NCBI GenBank assembly: GCA_006969905.1
Contig: CP030887.1
Span: 2,152,001 to 2,216,000 of the forward strand
Length of the DNA: 64,000 nt
Source of the DNA: Balneolaceae bacterium
GTDB lineage: Bacteria > Bacteroidota > Rhodothermia > Balneolales > Balneolaceae
Direction of reading: 5' to 3'
Shown piece after piece: positions 7,848 through 17,349 of the stretch. A program made the translations under genes and the position numbers. The notes under the pieces are model-generated. The model was not told where the DNA came from. It did no database searches and was given only the letters and a program-made list of their open reading frames with translations. The stretch's first letter is position 1. Every line of letters begins with the position of its first letter.

Positions 7848-9908
7848 ATGTTTTTGAAAAGAATGCTCATTTCTATGTTAGTGTGTTTTGTGGGGTATCT
7901 CCAGGTCAATGCGCAGAAGCTTAAATTTGGAGAAGTACCTATTTCAGATCTTAAAATGGAAGTGTATGAAAAAGACTCATCTGCAAATGCAGTTGTGTTA
8001 TTCGATGTGACAGAGGCGTTCATTAATGAAGAGTTTGTAATACAAATGCAGAGACATGTTCGAATAAAGATATTAACGGACAATGGGCTTACTGAGGGAG
8101 ATATAAGCCTTGCTTTTAGGCATGATGATCCTGAACAAAGGATTTCTAAATTAGATGTTCGTACTTACAACCTAACTGAATCTGGTAAGGTTGAAAAAAG
8201 CAAATTGGGCAAGAAGGATAAATATCTTGAAAAGACATCTGATAATTGGTCTGAATTAAAGTTTGTTGTGCCTAATCTCAAAAAAGGATCAGTTTTTGAA
8301 TACAAATATAAATGGACATCTGAGAGTATTCATGACTTAGGTAGTTGGTACTTTCAGAGGAATATACCAGTGAAGTGGAGTGAGTATCAGGTTAAGATTC
8401 CTGAATGGTTTAAGTTTATGATATATAAAAGAAGCTATCATGATTTTTTTGTTGATACTCAAGGTTTATATAATGGTAAGGCTACGATCACGTATAGAGA
8501 AACAGAATACATTCAGAGAGGCAATGCCATTAGAGCTACAGAAGGTAAATCATATCTAAAAGCTATGGTAATTGACTATTTGGGTACTGAGTATCATTGG
8601 GTTCTTAAGGATTTGCCAGCGATTGAAAATGAGCCTTATATGAAAGCCAAGTCAGACTATTATGCTTCTGTTCATTTTCAATTATCCAGGGTGCAATTTC
8701 CAAATTCTGTGCCAGAAAATGTATTAAACACTTGGTCTGCATTAGCAGAGGCCTTAGAAAAAAATGATTTATTTGGAGAAAGGATAAATGAGAGTCGTTT
8801 CTTCAAGGGGAAGATAAATGATCTTCTTTCTGATTCACTTTCAGAAACTGAAAAACTAGGCCTGATCTATGATCATGTACAGAAAAAAATAGAGTGGGAT
8901 AACAAGTATCGACTTTTTGCTTACAGGAATCTTCAGGATATATATGAGTCAGGTTCTGGCAATAGCTCCGAAATAAATCTGACGTTGATTAAAATGCTAA
9001 AAGAAGTAGGTTTTAAAGCGTATCCGGTTATCATAAGTACACGAAGTAATGGAGAAATTATTGATCTTTACCCGATAACCAGTCAGTTTAATCATACTTT
9101 AATTTCAGTTGAAGTTGATGGAAAGACTTACTTAATCGATGCTACTAAAAAAGGAATGCCATTTAGTTTGCTCCCGGCTGAAGTAATGAATGAGAAAGGA
9201 CTGCTTATTGATGGAAGTAATTCCAGATGGGTTACTGTTAAGAGTAATACAAAAAATCGGCATACTAAGGTACTAAATTACGAGATAGATGAAAATGGCA
9301 ATGCTAAAGGGGTGCTAGATTGCTTTATGACTGGTCAATTTTCCTATTTAGCGAAAAAAGAAATAGACTTTTTGGGCGACCAGAATCCATACGCAGGCAA
9401 TGGAGACGTTTCTATTTTTGATAAAAGAATTGAAGACTTTTTAATTGATTCTGTTTCAATTAGCGAAATTGGTAACGAAGGAGCTATCAAGTATAAAGCT
9501 CATTTCCAATTAAATGAATTGGCTTCTCTCGATGAAGAGATTGTATACCTGAATCCTAATGTTGTTAATTCTGGTTTTGAAAACCTATTCAAATTGCAAA
9601 ACAGAAATTATCCGGTTGATTATGAGTTTCCTTTTTCGAATAAGTTAACCATTAACATCACTATACCTCAAGACTGGCAGGTAGACGAAATACCTAAATC
9701 GGTGCTTCATAGGCTTAAAAACCGTGATGGTGAGTTTAGAAGGCTTATTCAGGCTGAAGGAGATAGAATAACAATTCTTTATTCTCTTAGAATTAATAAA
9801 CAGAGAATTATGCCTGAGGATTATAAAAATCTAAAAGCTATGTATGATTTAATGGAGAAAACACTAAATGAAAAGATTACTCTAAAAAGAGTTATTAATG
9901 AATTATAA
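7848..9908 (+). CDS. Exported DUF3857 / transglutaminase-like protein, catalytic Cys replaced
   Basis: 686 residues from the ATG at 7848, which has a strong AAGGAGG site 6 bases upstream; an earlier TTG/ATG in frame is less likely. A signal peptide (FLKRMLISMLVCFVGYLQVNA) is followed by a DUF3857 beta domain (to about residue 300), a transglutaminase-like domain (about 330-440) and a C-terminal beta-rich DUF3858-like region. In the transglutaminase core the nucleophile position reads GNSSEIN, with Ser373 where a Cys would be, while His416 and Asp431 (LIDAT) are kept. So it probably lacks classical transglutaminase/protease activity. The stop overlaps the next gene by 11 bp. A role in envelope or surface polymer handling is a guess. 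Confidence 0.8.
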   Translation: MFLKRMLISMLVCFVGYLQVNAQKLKFGEVPISDLKMEVYEKDSSANAVVLFDVTEAFINEEFVIQMQRHVRIKILTDNGLTEGDISLAFRHDDPEQRISKLDVRTYNLTESGKVEKSKLGKKDKYLEKTSDNWSELKFVVPNLKKGSVFEYKYKWTSESIHDLGSWYFQRNIPVKWSEYQVKIPEWFKFMIYKRSYHDFFVDTQGLYNGKATITYRETEYIQRGNAIRATEGKSYLKAMVIDYLGTEYHWVLKDLPAIENEPYMKAKSDYYASVHFQLSRVQFPNSVPENVLNTWSALAEALEKNDLFGERINESRFFKGKINDLLSDSLSETEKLGLIYDHVQKKIEWDNKYRLFAYRNLQDIYESGSGNSSEINLTLIKMLKEVGFKAYPVIISTRSNGEIIDLYPITSQFNHTLISVEVDGKTYLIDATKKGMPFSLLPAEVMNEKGLLIDGSNSRWVTVKSNTKNRHTKVLNYEIDENGNAKGVLDCFMTGQFSYLAKKEIDFLGDQNPYAGNGDVSIFDKRIEDFLIDSVSISEIGNEGAIKYKAHFQLNELASLDEEIVYLNPNVVNSGFENLFKLQNRNYPVDYEFPFSNKLTINITIPQDWQVDEIPKSVLHRLKNRDGEFRRLIQAEGDRITILYSLRINKQRIMPEDYKNLKAMYDLMEKTLNEKITLKRVINEL

Positions 9909-11829
9909 AACATTTTCTTTATTAGCCCTGTCTTTTTTTATTAGTCAGTGCGTTTCTACTTCTAAATATCTTGTTCTAGATACTAATGACTATGCAAGTA
10001 TTTATCCTTCTGTGGATAAGGTTAGAGGAGCTAACTCCATTGTGCATTACAGTGAAGTGACTTTAGATATAAAAAATGAAAAAAGTGCTCTTTTCAAACA
10101 TAAAGAAGTGTTTACTATTTTAAACAAGAAAGACAAAACCTTAGCTCAATTGGTTGTTTGGTATGATCAATTCCGAAAGGTCAATTATATAAAGGCTAAT
10201 ATAATTGATGCTAAGGGAGCTATTATAAGATCATTTAACTCCAATAGCGCTGAAGATTATAGTGCTTCAGGTTCTAATACTTTTTTTTCCGATAGCAGGG
10301 TGAAAGTGCTTGAACTTTTTCACAACTCCTATCCTTACACTATTGAATTTGAATATGAATTAGCTTTAAAAGGATTATTAAACCTCCCTTCATGGTATCC
10401 AAAGAGTTATAACCAATCAGTAGAAGAGGCTATATTTCGATTGATTGACAGATCAGATATGGGTGTAAGATACTATCAAAAAAATTTGGATAGCGAACCA
10501 GAAGTTAAAATGGAGGACGGGATAGAAGTAAAAGAGTGGTCTATCAAAAACTCGCTGGCGGTTGAACGAGAGCCTTATGCACCACCCTCAACTGAAATTC
10601 TACCCCATATATCTGTTGCACCCGGTAAATTTATCATGGATAAATCTATTGGTGATGCTACAACCTGGGAGAGCTTTGGTAAATGGTACTTTGAGTTAGG
10701 AAAAGATACCAGGGAGCTCTCAGATGAAGCCAGGAAAGAAATTGATGAAGTGGTTAAAGGTTTAACAAGTGAACGTGAAATCGTGCATGAAGTATATCAT
10801 TATCTCCAAAAGAAGACTCGCTATGTAAGTATCCAATTAGGAATAGGTGGGTGGAAGCCTTTTACAGCTAATTATGTATTCGAAAAAGAGTATGGCGATT
10901 GTAAAGCTTTAACAAATTATATGCAGGCTGTACTTGAATACTTGGGAATAAAAGTAAACCCCGTTCTTATCAGAAACGGTGCTTTTGATCCAATCGTAAA
11001 GCCGGATTTCCCAAGTAATCAGTTTAACCATGTAGTAATACTGGTTACCTTAGAGAATGGTGAAGAAATTTGGTTGGAGTGTACAAGTAAGTACATGCCT
11101 CCTGGAGAAATAGGTAGTGGAAATGAAGGGAAAAATGCACTGCTTGTTTTGCAGGATGGAGGGACGCTTATAAAAACCCCGGAGAGTAAAGCTGAAGATA
11201 ATGAGACTATGACAACACGTAAAATTTCTTTGAATGAAGATGGAATAGCTATGTTAGAAGCATATTCGCAAAAAACCGGTATTCAACGACAAAACTTAAT
11301 ACATGAGCTGTTACCGATATCAGAAAAGCAGAGGAGAGAGTGGTTTGAGGAGAACATGCCAGTTTCTGGTTACTCAATTAAAAACCTCGATTTCTCAAAT
11401 ATTGACCAGGACAAGAACTCAGAAATCAGTTATTCTTTACAACTAAATAATTATGCTTCTACATCTTCCTCAAGGCTCTTTGTACCTCTTAACAAACTCA
11501 ATAGCTGGGATCTGAACCCCAAAGAACAAAATAACAGAACACAGGGTGTTTGGTTGAGCTATCGTTTTTCAGAAAAGGATTCCACCGTTTTTGAAATACC
11601 TGAAAATTTCAAGATTGAAACTATGCCAAAAGAAACTATCATAGAAACTGAGTTTGGTTCCTTTTCCACTCAGATAATCAACGATATTTCTGGAAACATT
11701 GTATTTAAAAGAGAACTTAGAATCACTGAAAACAAATTAAAGCCAGAACAGTACGATGACTTCAGGGATTTTTTCCGATCTGTATCAAAAGCAGACGAAC
11801 AGCAATTTGTTTTGGTAAAAAGAAACTAG
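9898..11829 (+). CDS. Exported DUF3857 / transglutaminase-like lipoprotein with intact Cys-His
   Basis: 643 residues. The N-terminus (SLLALSFFISQC) is a probable lipoprotein signal. The domain order is the same as in the preceding gene: DUF3857 beta domain, transglutaminase-like core, C-terminal beta region. Here the core keeps the nucleophile in EYGDCKAL (Cys335) and the histidine in NQFNHVV (His378); the third position is Glu394 in WLECTS, a variant seen in this family. The gene overlaps its diverged paralogue by 11 bp and is surely co-transcribed. The pairing of a Cys-containing and a Ser-containing copy suggests an active subunit with a non-catalytic partner, but this is inference. Confidence 0.8.
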   Translation: MNYKTFSLLALSFFISQCVSTSKYLVLDTNDYASIYPSVDKVRGANSIVHYSEVTLDIKNEKSALFKHKEVFTILNKKDKTLAQLVVWYDQFRKVNYIKANIIDAKGAIIRSFNSNSAEDYSASGSNTFFSDSRVKVLELFHNSYPYTIEFEYELALKGLLNLPSWYPKSYNQSVEEAIFRLIDRSDMGVRYYQKNLDSEPEVKMEDGIEVKEWSIKNSLAVEREPYAPPSTEILPHISVAPGKFIMDKSIGDATTWESFGKWYFELGKDTRELSDEARKEIDEVVKGLTSEREIVHEVYHYLQKKTRYVSIQLGIGGWKPFTANYVFEKEYGDCKALTNYMQAVLEYLGIKVNPVLIRNGAFDPIVKPDFPSNQFNHVVILVTLENGEEIWLECTSKYMPPGEIGSGNEGKNALLVLQDGGTLIKTPESKAEDNETMTTRKISLNEDGIAMLEAYSQKTGIQRQNLIHELLPISEKQRREWFEENMPVSGYSIKNLDFSNIDQDKNSEISYSLQLNNYASTSSSRLFVPLNKLNSWDLNPKEQNNRTQGVWLSYRFSEKDSTVFEIPENFKIETMPKETIIETEFGSFSTQIINDISGNIVFKRELRITENKLKPEQYDDFRDFFRSVSKADEQQFVLVKRN

Positions 11830-11943
11830 TTTTAAAAAATTCATTAAGTATTACTTAATGCAAAGCTTACTCAAAATTTTTTTGTAAGGATTTCCAATCA
11901 ACTATGTCTTACTTTGCAAACAAAATTAATTTGAGGATACGTA

Positions 11944-12396
11944 ATGAGTTCACTTAATAAAGCTATGATCATCGGACGATTGGGACAAGATCCCGAAGTT
12001 CGATATACACAATCGAATACAGCCGTTGCCACGCTAAATATTGCCACCAGTGAGCGATATAAGGATGGGAACGGAGAGTACCAGGAGCGTACAGAATGGC
12101 ACCGCGTAGTTGCATGGGGTCGCCTGGCTGAAATTTGCCAGCAATATCTTCATAAAGGTTCGCAGGTTTATATTGAAGGCCCGATCCAAACCCGCCAATG
12201 GGAAGATAAGGAAGGCCAAAAACGGTACACTACCGAGATTAAAGCCTTGCAAATGACCATGCTTGACAGTAAAGGAAGTGGCGGAGGATCAGGTGCTCCT
12301 TCAGCAGGACAGCAGCCAGCTGCTAATAAGCCAATGTCTAGTAATGTAGAATTAGGCAGTAACTTTGACGACATGGATGACGACCTTCCATTCTAA
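11944..12396 (+). CDS. ssb: Single-stranded DNA-binding protein
   Basis: 150 residues. The N-terminal OB fold (residues 1-108) has the usual [15 protein letters not shown] start and [15 protein letters not shown] block. A Gly/Ser/Pro/Gln-rich linker leads to the acidic protein-interaction tail DDMDDDLPF. It coats ssDNA in replication, repair and recombination and recruits partners through the tail. A promoter-like TTACTTTG lies upstream at 11909-11916, and a strong terminator follows. In Bacteroidota ssb is often found next to gldE, as here. Confidence 0.97.
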   Translation: MSSLNKAMIIGRLGQDPEVRYTQSNTAVATLNIATSERYKDGNGEYQERTEWHRVVAWGRLAEICQQYLHKGSQVYIEGPIQTRQWEDKEGQKRYTTEIKALQMTMLDSKGSGGGSGAPSAGQQPAANKPMSSNVELGSNFDDMDDDLPF

Positions 12397-12414
12397 TCAA
12401 AGGTTGATTTCGAT

Positions 12415-12448
12415 AAAGCGATGCAAGCCCGGTTTGCATCGCTTTTTT
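12415..12448 (+). terminator. Rho-independent terminator of ssb
   Basis: Stem AAAGCGATGCAA / TTGCATCGCTTT with a short GCCCGGT loop, continuing into a run of six T. It begins 18 bases after the ssb stop codon. Confidence 0.9.
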
Positions 12449-12502
12449 ATTTTGTAGCTAGTGCTATGCTCATTAAATTCGGGTTAATCAAAAAAAGAAC
12501 AT

Positions 12503-13888
12503 TTGGAAACAGCAGAAGAGCATCATAGTATTATATTAGCACCTGTTATAAGTTATATCTCGCCTCTTATTGATGGGGGGTTGGACCCAATAGTTATATC
12601 CATCCAGCTTTTGGTAATGATTCTCGGACTGGGATTTTCAGCTGTCTTCTCCGGCTCAGAAGTAGCCTTCTTTTCACTCTCGTCCCGGTTAGAAGAATTA
12701 ACAAATGCTACGCTTTCACACAAAGTAGATTCGCTCATTCTGAAAATGCTGGAAAAACCCCGCAGGCTTCTGGCTACTATACTTATAGGGAATACCTTCG
12801 CAAATATTGTTTCCTCTGTAATGGCGGCAGTAATTACAGGCAGCTTGATTTCATATTTTGGATTGTCAAAACTCATTGTATTCACGGTAGAGATCGTAGT
12901 TCTCACTTTTATGATTTTGATTATCAGCGAGATTACTCCAAAAATTATAGCCATTAACAACCCGCTTACAGTTTCGAGGAGGTGGGGGCTTTTCATCTAT
13001 GTACTTTTTGTAATAATGAAACCTTTCACTAAAATACTTGCAGAAAGCGCAATTGTACTCGAAAGATATCTTCCAAAGCCATCCAGCAAAATGACACAGG
13101 AAGATATAAAGACAATGGCAGAAGTGAGTGAACAGGAAGGTTCTATCAAAGAAGACGAGCGGGAGATCATTGAAAATGTTATCGAGTTTGGGAGCATAAC
13201 AGTAAGAGAGATCATGACCTCCAGGGTTAATATTGTTTCTGTTTCGATGGAAGATTCTCTGGCAGATGTGTTAAACGTAATCCAGGAGAAGGCACTTTCC
13301 AGGATGCCGCTGTATGAAAATGACCTTGATAACATAATCGGAGTGATCTACGCCAAAGATATTTTACCATTCCTTAATTCAGAAGATGCATCACCATCAT
13401 TTAATTGGAAGTCGATTTCAAGAAAGCCTTTGTTTATTCCGGCAACAAAAAAACTGGATGACTTGCTGAGAGATTTTCAGCAGGAAAAAACACACATTGC
13501 GATTGTTGTTGACGAATATGGAGGTACGGAGGGTATTGTTACGATGGATGATATACTGGAAGAAATAGTGGGCGATATAACCGATGAATCTTCGGATGAT
13601 GAACAGCTTTATACACAGCTTCGTAGTGGCATTTATATTTTTGATGCGAAGATCGATTTGGATGATATGGAAGATATTCTCAGCTGTGAGTTAACCACAG
13701 AAGATGATGAGTTTGAAACTCTTGGGGGGCTTATTTATCACTTAACGGAGAGTTTGCCAACCGTAGGAGAAAGGGTGGAGTATAAAGCGCTGGAGCTAAC
13801 AGTACATTCCGTTCAAAATAACAGGATCAAAAAGGTAAGGGTTAAAGTAAAAGAACAAGAAAAACCTGTTACTGAAACTGAATCCTGA
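12503..13888 (+). CDS. gldE: GldE-like CNNM/CorC-family membrane protein (DUF21, CBS pair, CorC_HlyC)
   Basis: 461 residues. An N-terminal DUF21/CNNM membrane domain (about 30-200, with the GSEVAFFSLSS signature and several hydrophobic helices) is followed by a CBS pair (about 215-340, EIMTSRVNIVSV and VDEYGGTEGIVTMDDILEEIVG) and a C-terminal CorC_HlyC FAD-like domain. The family moves or senses Mg2+/Co2+; the Bacteroidota branch next to ssb is called GldE and supports gliding/T9SS. The start is TTG (12503-12505) after an A-rich tract, as no nearby ATG would keep the first helix. The expected downstream gldD lipoprotein gene is absent; murB follows after 3 bp. The GldE name rests mainly on linkage. 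Confidence 0.8.
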   Translation: METAEEHHSIILAPVISYISPLIDGGLDPIVISIQLLVMILGLGFSAVFSGSEVAFFSLSSRLEELTNATLSHKVDSLILKMLEKPRRLLATILIGNTFANIVSSVMAAVITGSLISYFGLSKLIVFTVEIVVLTFMILIISEITPKIIAINNPLTVSRRWGLFIYVLFVIMKPFTKILAESAIVLERYLPKPSSKMTQEDIKTMAEVSEQEGSIKEDEREIIENVIEFGSITVREIMTSRVNIVSVSMEDSLADVLNVIQEKALSRMPLYENDLDNIIGVIYAKDILPFLNSEDASPSFNWKSISRKPLFIPATKKLDDLLRDFQQEKTHIAIVVDEYGGTEGIVTMDDILEEIVGDITDESSDDEQLYTQLRSGIYIFDAKIDLDDMEDILSCELTTEDDEFETLGGLIYHLTESLPTVGERVEYKALELTVHSVQNNRIKKVRVKVKEQEKPVTETES

Positions 13889-13891
13889 TTT

Positions 13892-14923
13892 ATGTCTTCA
13901 CCCTTAAAGATCTACGAGTTTTACGATCTTTCTTCTCATAATACTATGGGAGTTTCTGCAAAAGCCCGGTTTTTTACAGAAGTGAATACCGTGGATGCTC
14001 ATCGAAAGGCACTTGAATTTGTACAAGAAAATGAACTTCCGGTTTTGATACTAGGAGGGGGGAGTAATATACTTTTTGTAAAGGATTTTCCCGGTTTGGT
14101 GATCCACCAAAACTCAAAAGGGATTGAGCTGGTTGCAGAAAACGATGAACAAGTTGAGGTCACGGTTGCTGCTGGAGAAAACTGGCATCAACTGGTACAA
14201 TTTTGTGTTAATAAAGGTTGGGGTGGTATTGAGAATCTTTCCCTGATACCCGGTAATGTTGGGGCTGCTCCTATCCAGAATATCGGGGCGTATGGCGTTG
14301 AGTTGGAAAGTGTATTTTCAAGTCTTGAAGCTTTATATATAAAAACCGGGGAGATAAGGACCTTCAGTAAAGACGAATGCGCTTTTGGTTACAGGGATAG
14401 CATTTTTAAGAAAGAACTAAAGGGAGAAGTAATTATCATCTCCGTGAATTTGATTCTTCAAAAGAACCAGCAAGTTCAATTAAGCTACAAAGCCCTTTCT
14501 GATTACTTAGAAAAAAATAGGATTAACAATCCCGGGATTAAAGAAGTAAGCGAAGCGGTAATAGCAATTCGTCAAAGTAAACTTCCTGATCCAAATGAGA
14601 TTGGTAATACAGGCAGCTTTTTCAAGAACCCCGTGATTCCGGTTAGCCTTTTTGATGATTTGAAGCAGAAATATCCGGATATACCCGCTTATCCAGTATC
14701 AGGCGAGCAGGTAAAAGTACCCGCAGGATGGTTGATAGAAAAAGCAGGTTGGAAAGGAAAAAGAGAGGGAGAGGTTGGTATGCACGCTAAGCAAGCTTTG
14801 GTTTTGGTGAATTACGGAAAGGCAACCGGGCAGGATCTTTGGGAATTTGCCAACAAAGTAAAGCGTTCGGTACATCAACAATTTGATATTGATTTAACCC
14901 CCGAAGTAAATATAATTTCATAA
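13892..14923 (+). CDS. murB: UDP-N-acetylenolpyruvoylglucosamine reductase
   Basis: 343 residues, the NADPH- and FAD-dependent enzyme that makes UDP-MurNAc for peptidoglycan. The FAD domain shows NTMGVSAKA, LGGGSNILF and LIPGNVGAAPIQNIGAYG; the C-terminal domain has the GYRDSIFK block of the E. coli-like type I enzymes, GNTGSFFKNPV with the catalytic Ser, and KAGWKGKREGEVGMH. Length suits type I MurB (about 340). It begins 3 bp after the gldE-like stop, so the two are likely co-transcribed. Cytoplasmic and essential. Confidence 0.96.
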   Translation: MSSPLKIYEFYDLSSHNTMGVSAKARFFTEVNTVDAHRKALEFVQENELPVLILGGGSNILFVKDFPGLVIHQNSKGIELVAENDEQVEVTVAAGENWHQLVQFCVNKGWGGIENLSLIPGNVGAAPIQNIGAYGVELESVFSSLEALYIKTGEIRTFSKDECAFGYRDSIFKKELKGEVIIISVNLILQKNQQVQLSYKALSDYLEKNRINNPGIKEVSEAVIAIRQSKLPDPNEIGNTGSFFKNPVIPVSLFDDLKQKYPDIPAYPVSGEQVKVPAGWLIEKAGWKGKREGEVGMHAKQALVLVNYGKATGQDLWEFANKVKRSVHQQFDIDLTPEVNIIS

Positions 14924-14950
14924 TTTCTACATTAATAAAGGTCACCTAAA

Positions 14951-16456
14951 TTGAAATCTGATTCTATGCATACAACATATCTAAAGACAATTGTATTCAT
15001 TGTTATTTTTACAACGCTAAACTCGTGCGTTTCTATACAGGTAAGCCCGGTTTCCGGGAATAAGAGAGCATACGGCTATACCTGGGAGAAAGAACTCCAA
15101 ATTGGCAAAGAAGCTGACCAGGAAATCATTGCTCAATATGGTTTATATGATGACGAAGAACTTTCTGCCTATGTATCTGAACTGGGCCAAAAGCTACTCG
15201 AAGTAAGCCACTTCAGCAGGGAAAGTACTCCTGAGCAGTATCAAAATACTGAGTTTACTTTCAGAGTGCTAAATAGTCCTGTTGTTAACGCTTTTGCCTT
15301 ACCGGGTGGCTATGTATATGTGACAAGAGGCTTAATGGCTCACCTTGATAATGAAGCACAATTAATGGTTGTTTTAGGCCATGAGATTGGGCATGTGGCT
15401 GCAAGACATGCGTCACAAAGGGCAGCTGAGCAGCAATTCGGCCAGTTAGCGATAATCGGAGGTGCAGTATTAGGCCAATCGTTTGGGCTGGATGGAGGTA
15501 GCATTCTTCAGTTAAGCAGTCAAACAGCACAATTGCTATTCTTGTCGTATGGCAGAGACGACGAAAGGGAGTCAGATGCACTGGGTGTTGAGTATTCTGC
15601 CATGATAGGCTACGAAGCAGCAGAAGGAGGTGAGTTCTTTACTTCCTTAAAAAGAATTTCAGAAAAAGCAGGTTTCAGTATTCCATCTCACTTGTCCTCC
15701 CATCCAGATCCGGGTGAAAGGGAAAAGAAAATACCGCAGCTTGCACAAGAATGGGAACAAAAAGGATATGAGCAATCGATCATTGACCAGGAAGAATACC
15801 TGAAAATGACAGATGGTATTATGTATGGTGAAAACCCACGGGAAGGATTTGAAAGGGATGGAATGTTTTATCACCCTGACCTCGCTTTTAAATTTCCTGT
15901 TCCAACCGGTTTCCAGGTATACAATCAGCCTTCGGCAGTAATCCTTGCCAATGAAGCACAGGATGCTATCGTTCAATTCAGTATTGATAGCAAAAACTCT
16001 ACACCAGAAGCTTCGGTAAAAGCCGTATTGGCACAAGAGGGAATGACTACTGTAAAACAAAACTCAGCAAACCCTAATGGTTTGACTGGTTACGAGGCTG
16101 AAGCGACATTGACTATGGAAGATGGTACCAATTTGACTATTGATATCTCGGCTTTAAGCTATGGCGGAAATGTATATCGCTTTTTGAGTTATACTAAGGC
16201 TGATCAGTTTGCTACGTATAGTGATGAATTTGACCAGGTACCGGGGGGCTTCACTCAACTGACTGATCAAAGTATTTTAACTATTAAGCCCGTACGGCTT
16301 CAGCTTACAAGGGCAAGCAAAACTGCTCCTTTTTCTGATTTACTTCCAAGCACTTTGCCTATGGATATCGATGCAGAAGACATTGCTATTATCAACCAGG
16401 TTCAGTTGAATGAAACCGTTGAAAGGGGAAGCTGGATTAAAATTCCTGTACAGTAG
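14951..16456 (+). CDS. M48-family metalloprotease lipoprotein (BepA/LoiP-like)
   Basis: 501 residues. The start is TTG at 14951 with AAAGG about 10 bases upstream; an ATG five codons later is an alternative. Signal with lipobox LNSC (Cys26). The M48 catalytic domain covers about 50-260: HEIGH at 144-148 binds zinc, with the third ligand in DERESDALGVEY. The second half is a beta-rich region of unknown fold, ending in a LysM-like stretch (IAIINQVQLNETVERG). Relatives such as BepA and LoiP are periplasmic quality-control proteases acting on outer-membrane proteins; that role is inferred. It follows murB by 27 bp and is closed by a hairpin. Confidence 0.88.
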   Translation: MKSDSMHTTYLKTIVFIVIFTTLNSCVSIQVSPVSGNKRAYGYTWEKELQIGKEADQEIIAQYGLYDDEELSAYVSELGQKLLEVSHFSRESTPEQYQNTEFTFRVLNSPVVNAFALPGGYVYVTRGLMAHLDNEAQLMVVLGHEIGHVAARHASQRAAEQQFGQLAIIGGAVLGQSFGLDGGSILQLSSQTAQLLFLSYGRDDERESDALGVEYSAMIGYEAAEGGEFFTSLKRISEKAGFSIPSHLSSHPDPGEREKKIPQLAQEWEQKGYEQSIIDQEEYLKMTDGIMYGENPREGFERDGMFYHPDLAFKFPVPTGFQVYNQPSAVILANEAQDAIVQFSIDSKNSTPEASVKAVLAQEGMTTVKQNSANPNGLTGYEAEATLTMEDGTNLTIDISALSYGGNVYRFLSYTKADQFATYSDEFDQVPGGFTQLTDQSILTIKPVRLQLTRASKTAPFSDLLPSTLPMDIDAEDIAIINQVQLNETVERGSWIKIPVQ

Positions 16457-16460
16457 TGAA

Positions 16461-16492
16461 AAAAGAAGGCTCTGATGAGCCTTCTTCAATTC
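16461..16492. terminator. Bidirectional terminator between M48 protease and porin genes
   Basis: Stem AAGAAGGCTC / GAGCCTTCTT with loop TGAT, between two convergent stop codons. The plus strand continues T-rich (CAATTCTTATTTTA), and the minus strand has a TTTTTT run directly after the stem. Confidence 0.85.
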
Positions 16493-16511
16493 TTATTTTA
16501 TTTGTAATTAC

Positions 16512-17201
16512 CTAAAGTGAAAACCCAAAAACGAGAAATCCTGTTTCTGTAGAAGGGTTAACGATATAGCTTACTCCTACAGGTAAAGAGAAAGAATCGG
16601 TAAACACAATACTTTTTGAAGCTGATAAACCGATATCCTGTATAGTGGCCCCGGTTGTACCATATAGGGCACTTTCACCGGGTACAAAACCAATAAAAGC
16701 TTCAAGGCTAACATCATCCAGTTCAAAAGGGTAAGAAGCATTTATATAAATCGAATTATCAGGGTCGTTCAGTACATTCATATAAGCAGTAACAGAAAAA
16801 GCTCCCGAGTACCCGATAAAGGGTTCGATAATGTGGCTGCCATCCTGGTTGAAATCAAAGTAAGCGCCCGGCGCAGATGGGAAGAAATAATCAGTAACTC
16901 CCAGGCTTAATGAAGTTTCTTCACTCAATGCAATAGAATAAGAAGCCCAGATATCCAGTTCGTTTGCCGAAGCATCATTAAAGGCATAAGAGCCCCAGGC
17001 CCCAATTTGCAAATCGCCTTTTGAATAAGACAGAGCGGGTTGATAGGTCATGGATTGGCCGAAATCCAGCCCCCGCCAGATGTAACGACTTACTACATCT
17101 GCACCCAGAGAAACCTGAGATTGAACATTAGCTGATCCCAAGATCATTGAAAAAATAAATAGTGAAAAAATGGTTTTTATAGTTTTTTGAAACGATTTCA
17201 T
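16512..17201 (-). CDS. TorF-family putative outer-membrane porin
   Basis: 229 residues with a signal peptide (to about residue 28, ending VQSQ). The mature protein is a chain of short amphipathic beta strands with the family's early SLGADVVSRYIWRGLDFG motif and an aromatic final strand ending in GFLVFGFSL, typical of small outer-membrane barrels (Gcw_chp/TorF). It is downstream of amt on the same strand, 148 bp away across a hairpin, a pairing that suggests it helps ammonium or amine entry across the outer membrane. An AAAGGA site precedes the start. The transport substrate is inferred only from context. Confidence 0.75.
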   Translation of the reverse strand: MKSFQKTIKTIFSLFIFSMILGSANVQSQVSLGADVVSRYIWRGLDFGQSMTYQPALSYSKGDLQIGAWGSYAFNDASANELDIWASYSIALSEETSLSLGVTDYFFPSAPGAYFDFNQDGSHIIEPFIGYSGAFSVTAYMNVLNDPDNSIYINASYPFELDDVSLEAFIGFVPGESALYGTTGATIQDIGLSASKSIVFTDSFSLPVGVSYIVNPSTETGFLVFGFSL

Positions 17202-17291
17202 TGTTTAAAATCCTTTATCGATTTGCGTATGGTGGTTAACACATTTCAAAGCTATGCCAGTAGCGATGAAAGCGAAGTTGTTTTCCATTTT

Positions 17292-17315
17292 GAGAGAGGA
17301 CTTTTGTCCTCTCTC
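17292..17315 (-). terminator. Perfect 10-bp hairpin between amt and the porin gene
   Basis: GAGAGAGGAC / GTCCTCTCTC with a four-base TTTT loop (AAAA on the minus strand). No T run follows on the minus strand, so it could be a partial terminator, an mRNA-stabilising or processing hairpin that sets different levels of amt and porin, rather than a full stop. Confidence 0.5.
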
Positions 17316-17349
17316 GCGCTTTTATGGATAGCGTGATTTACCTGAGATT

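Noticed and set aside
17292-17315. Plus-strand terminator
   Set aside because: No plus-strand gene precedes it; the hairpin more likely belongs to the amt-porin transcript.
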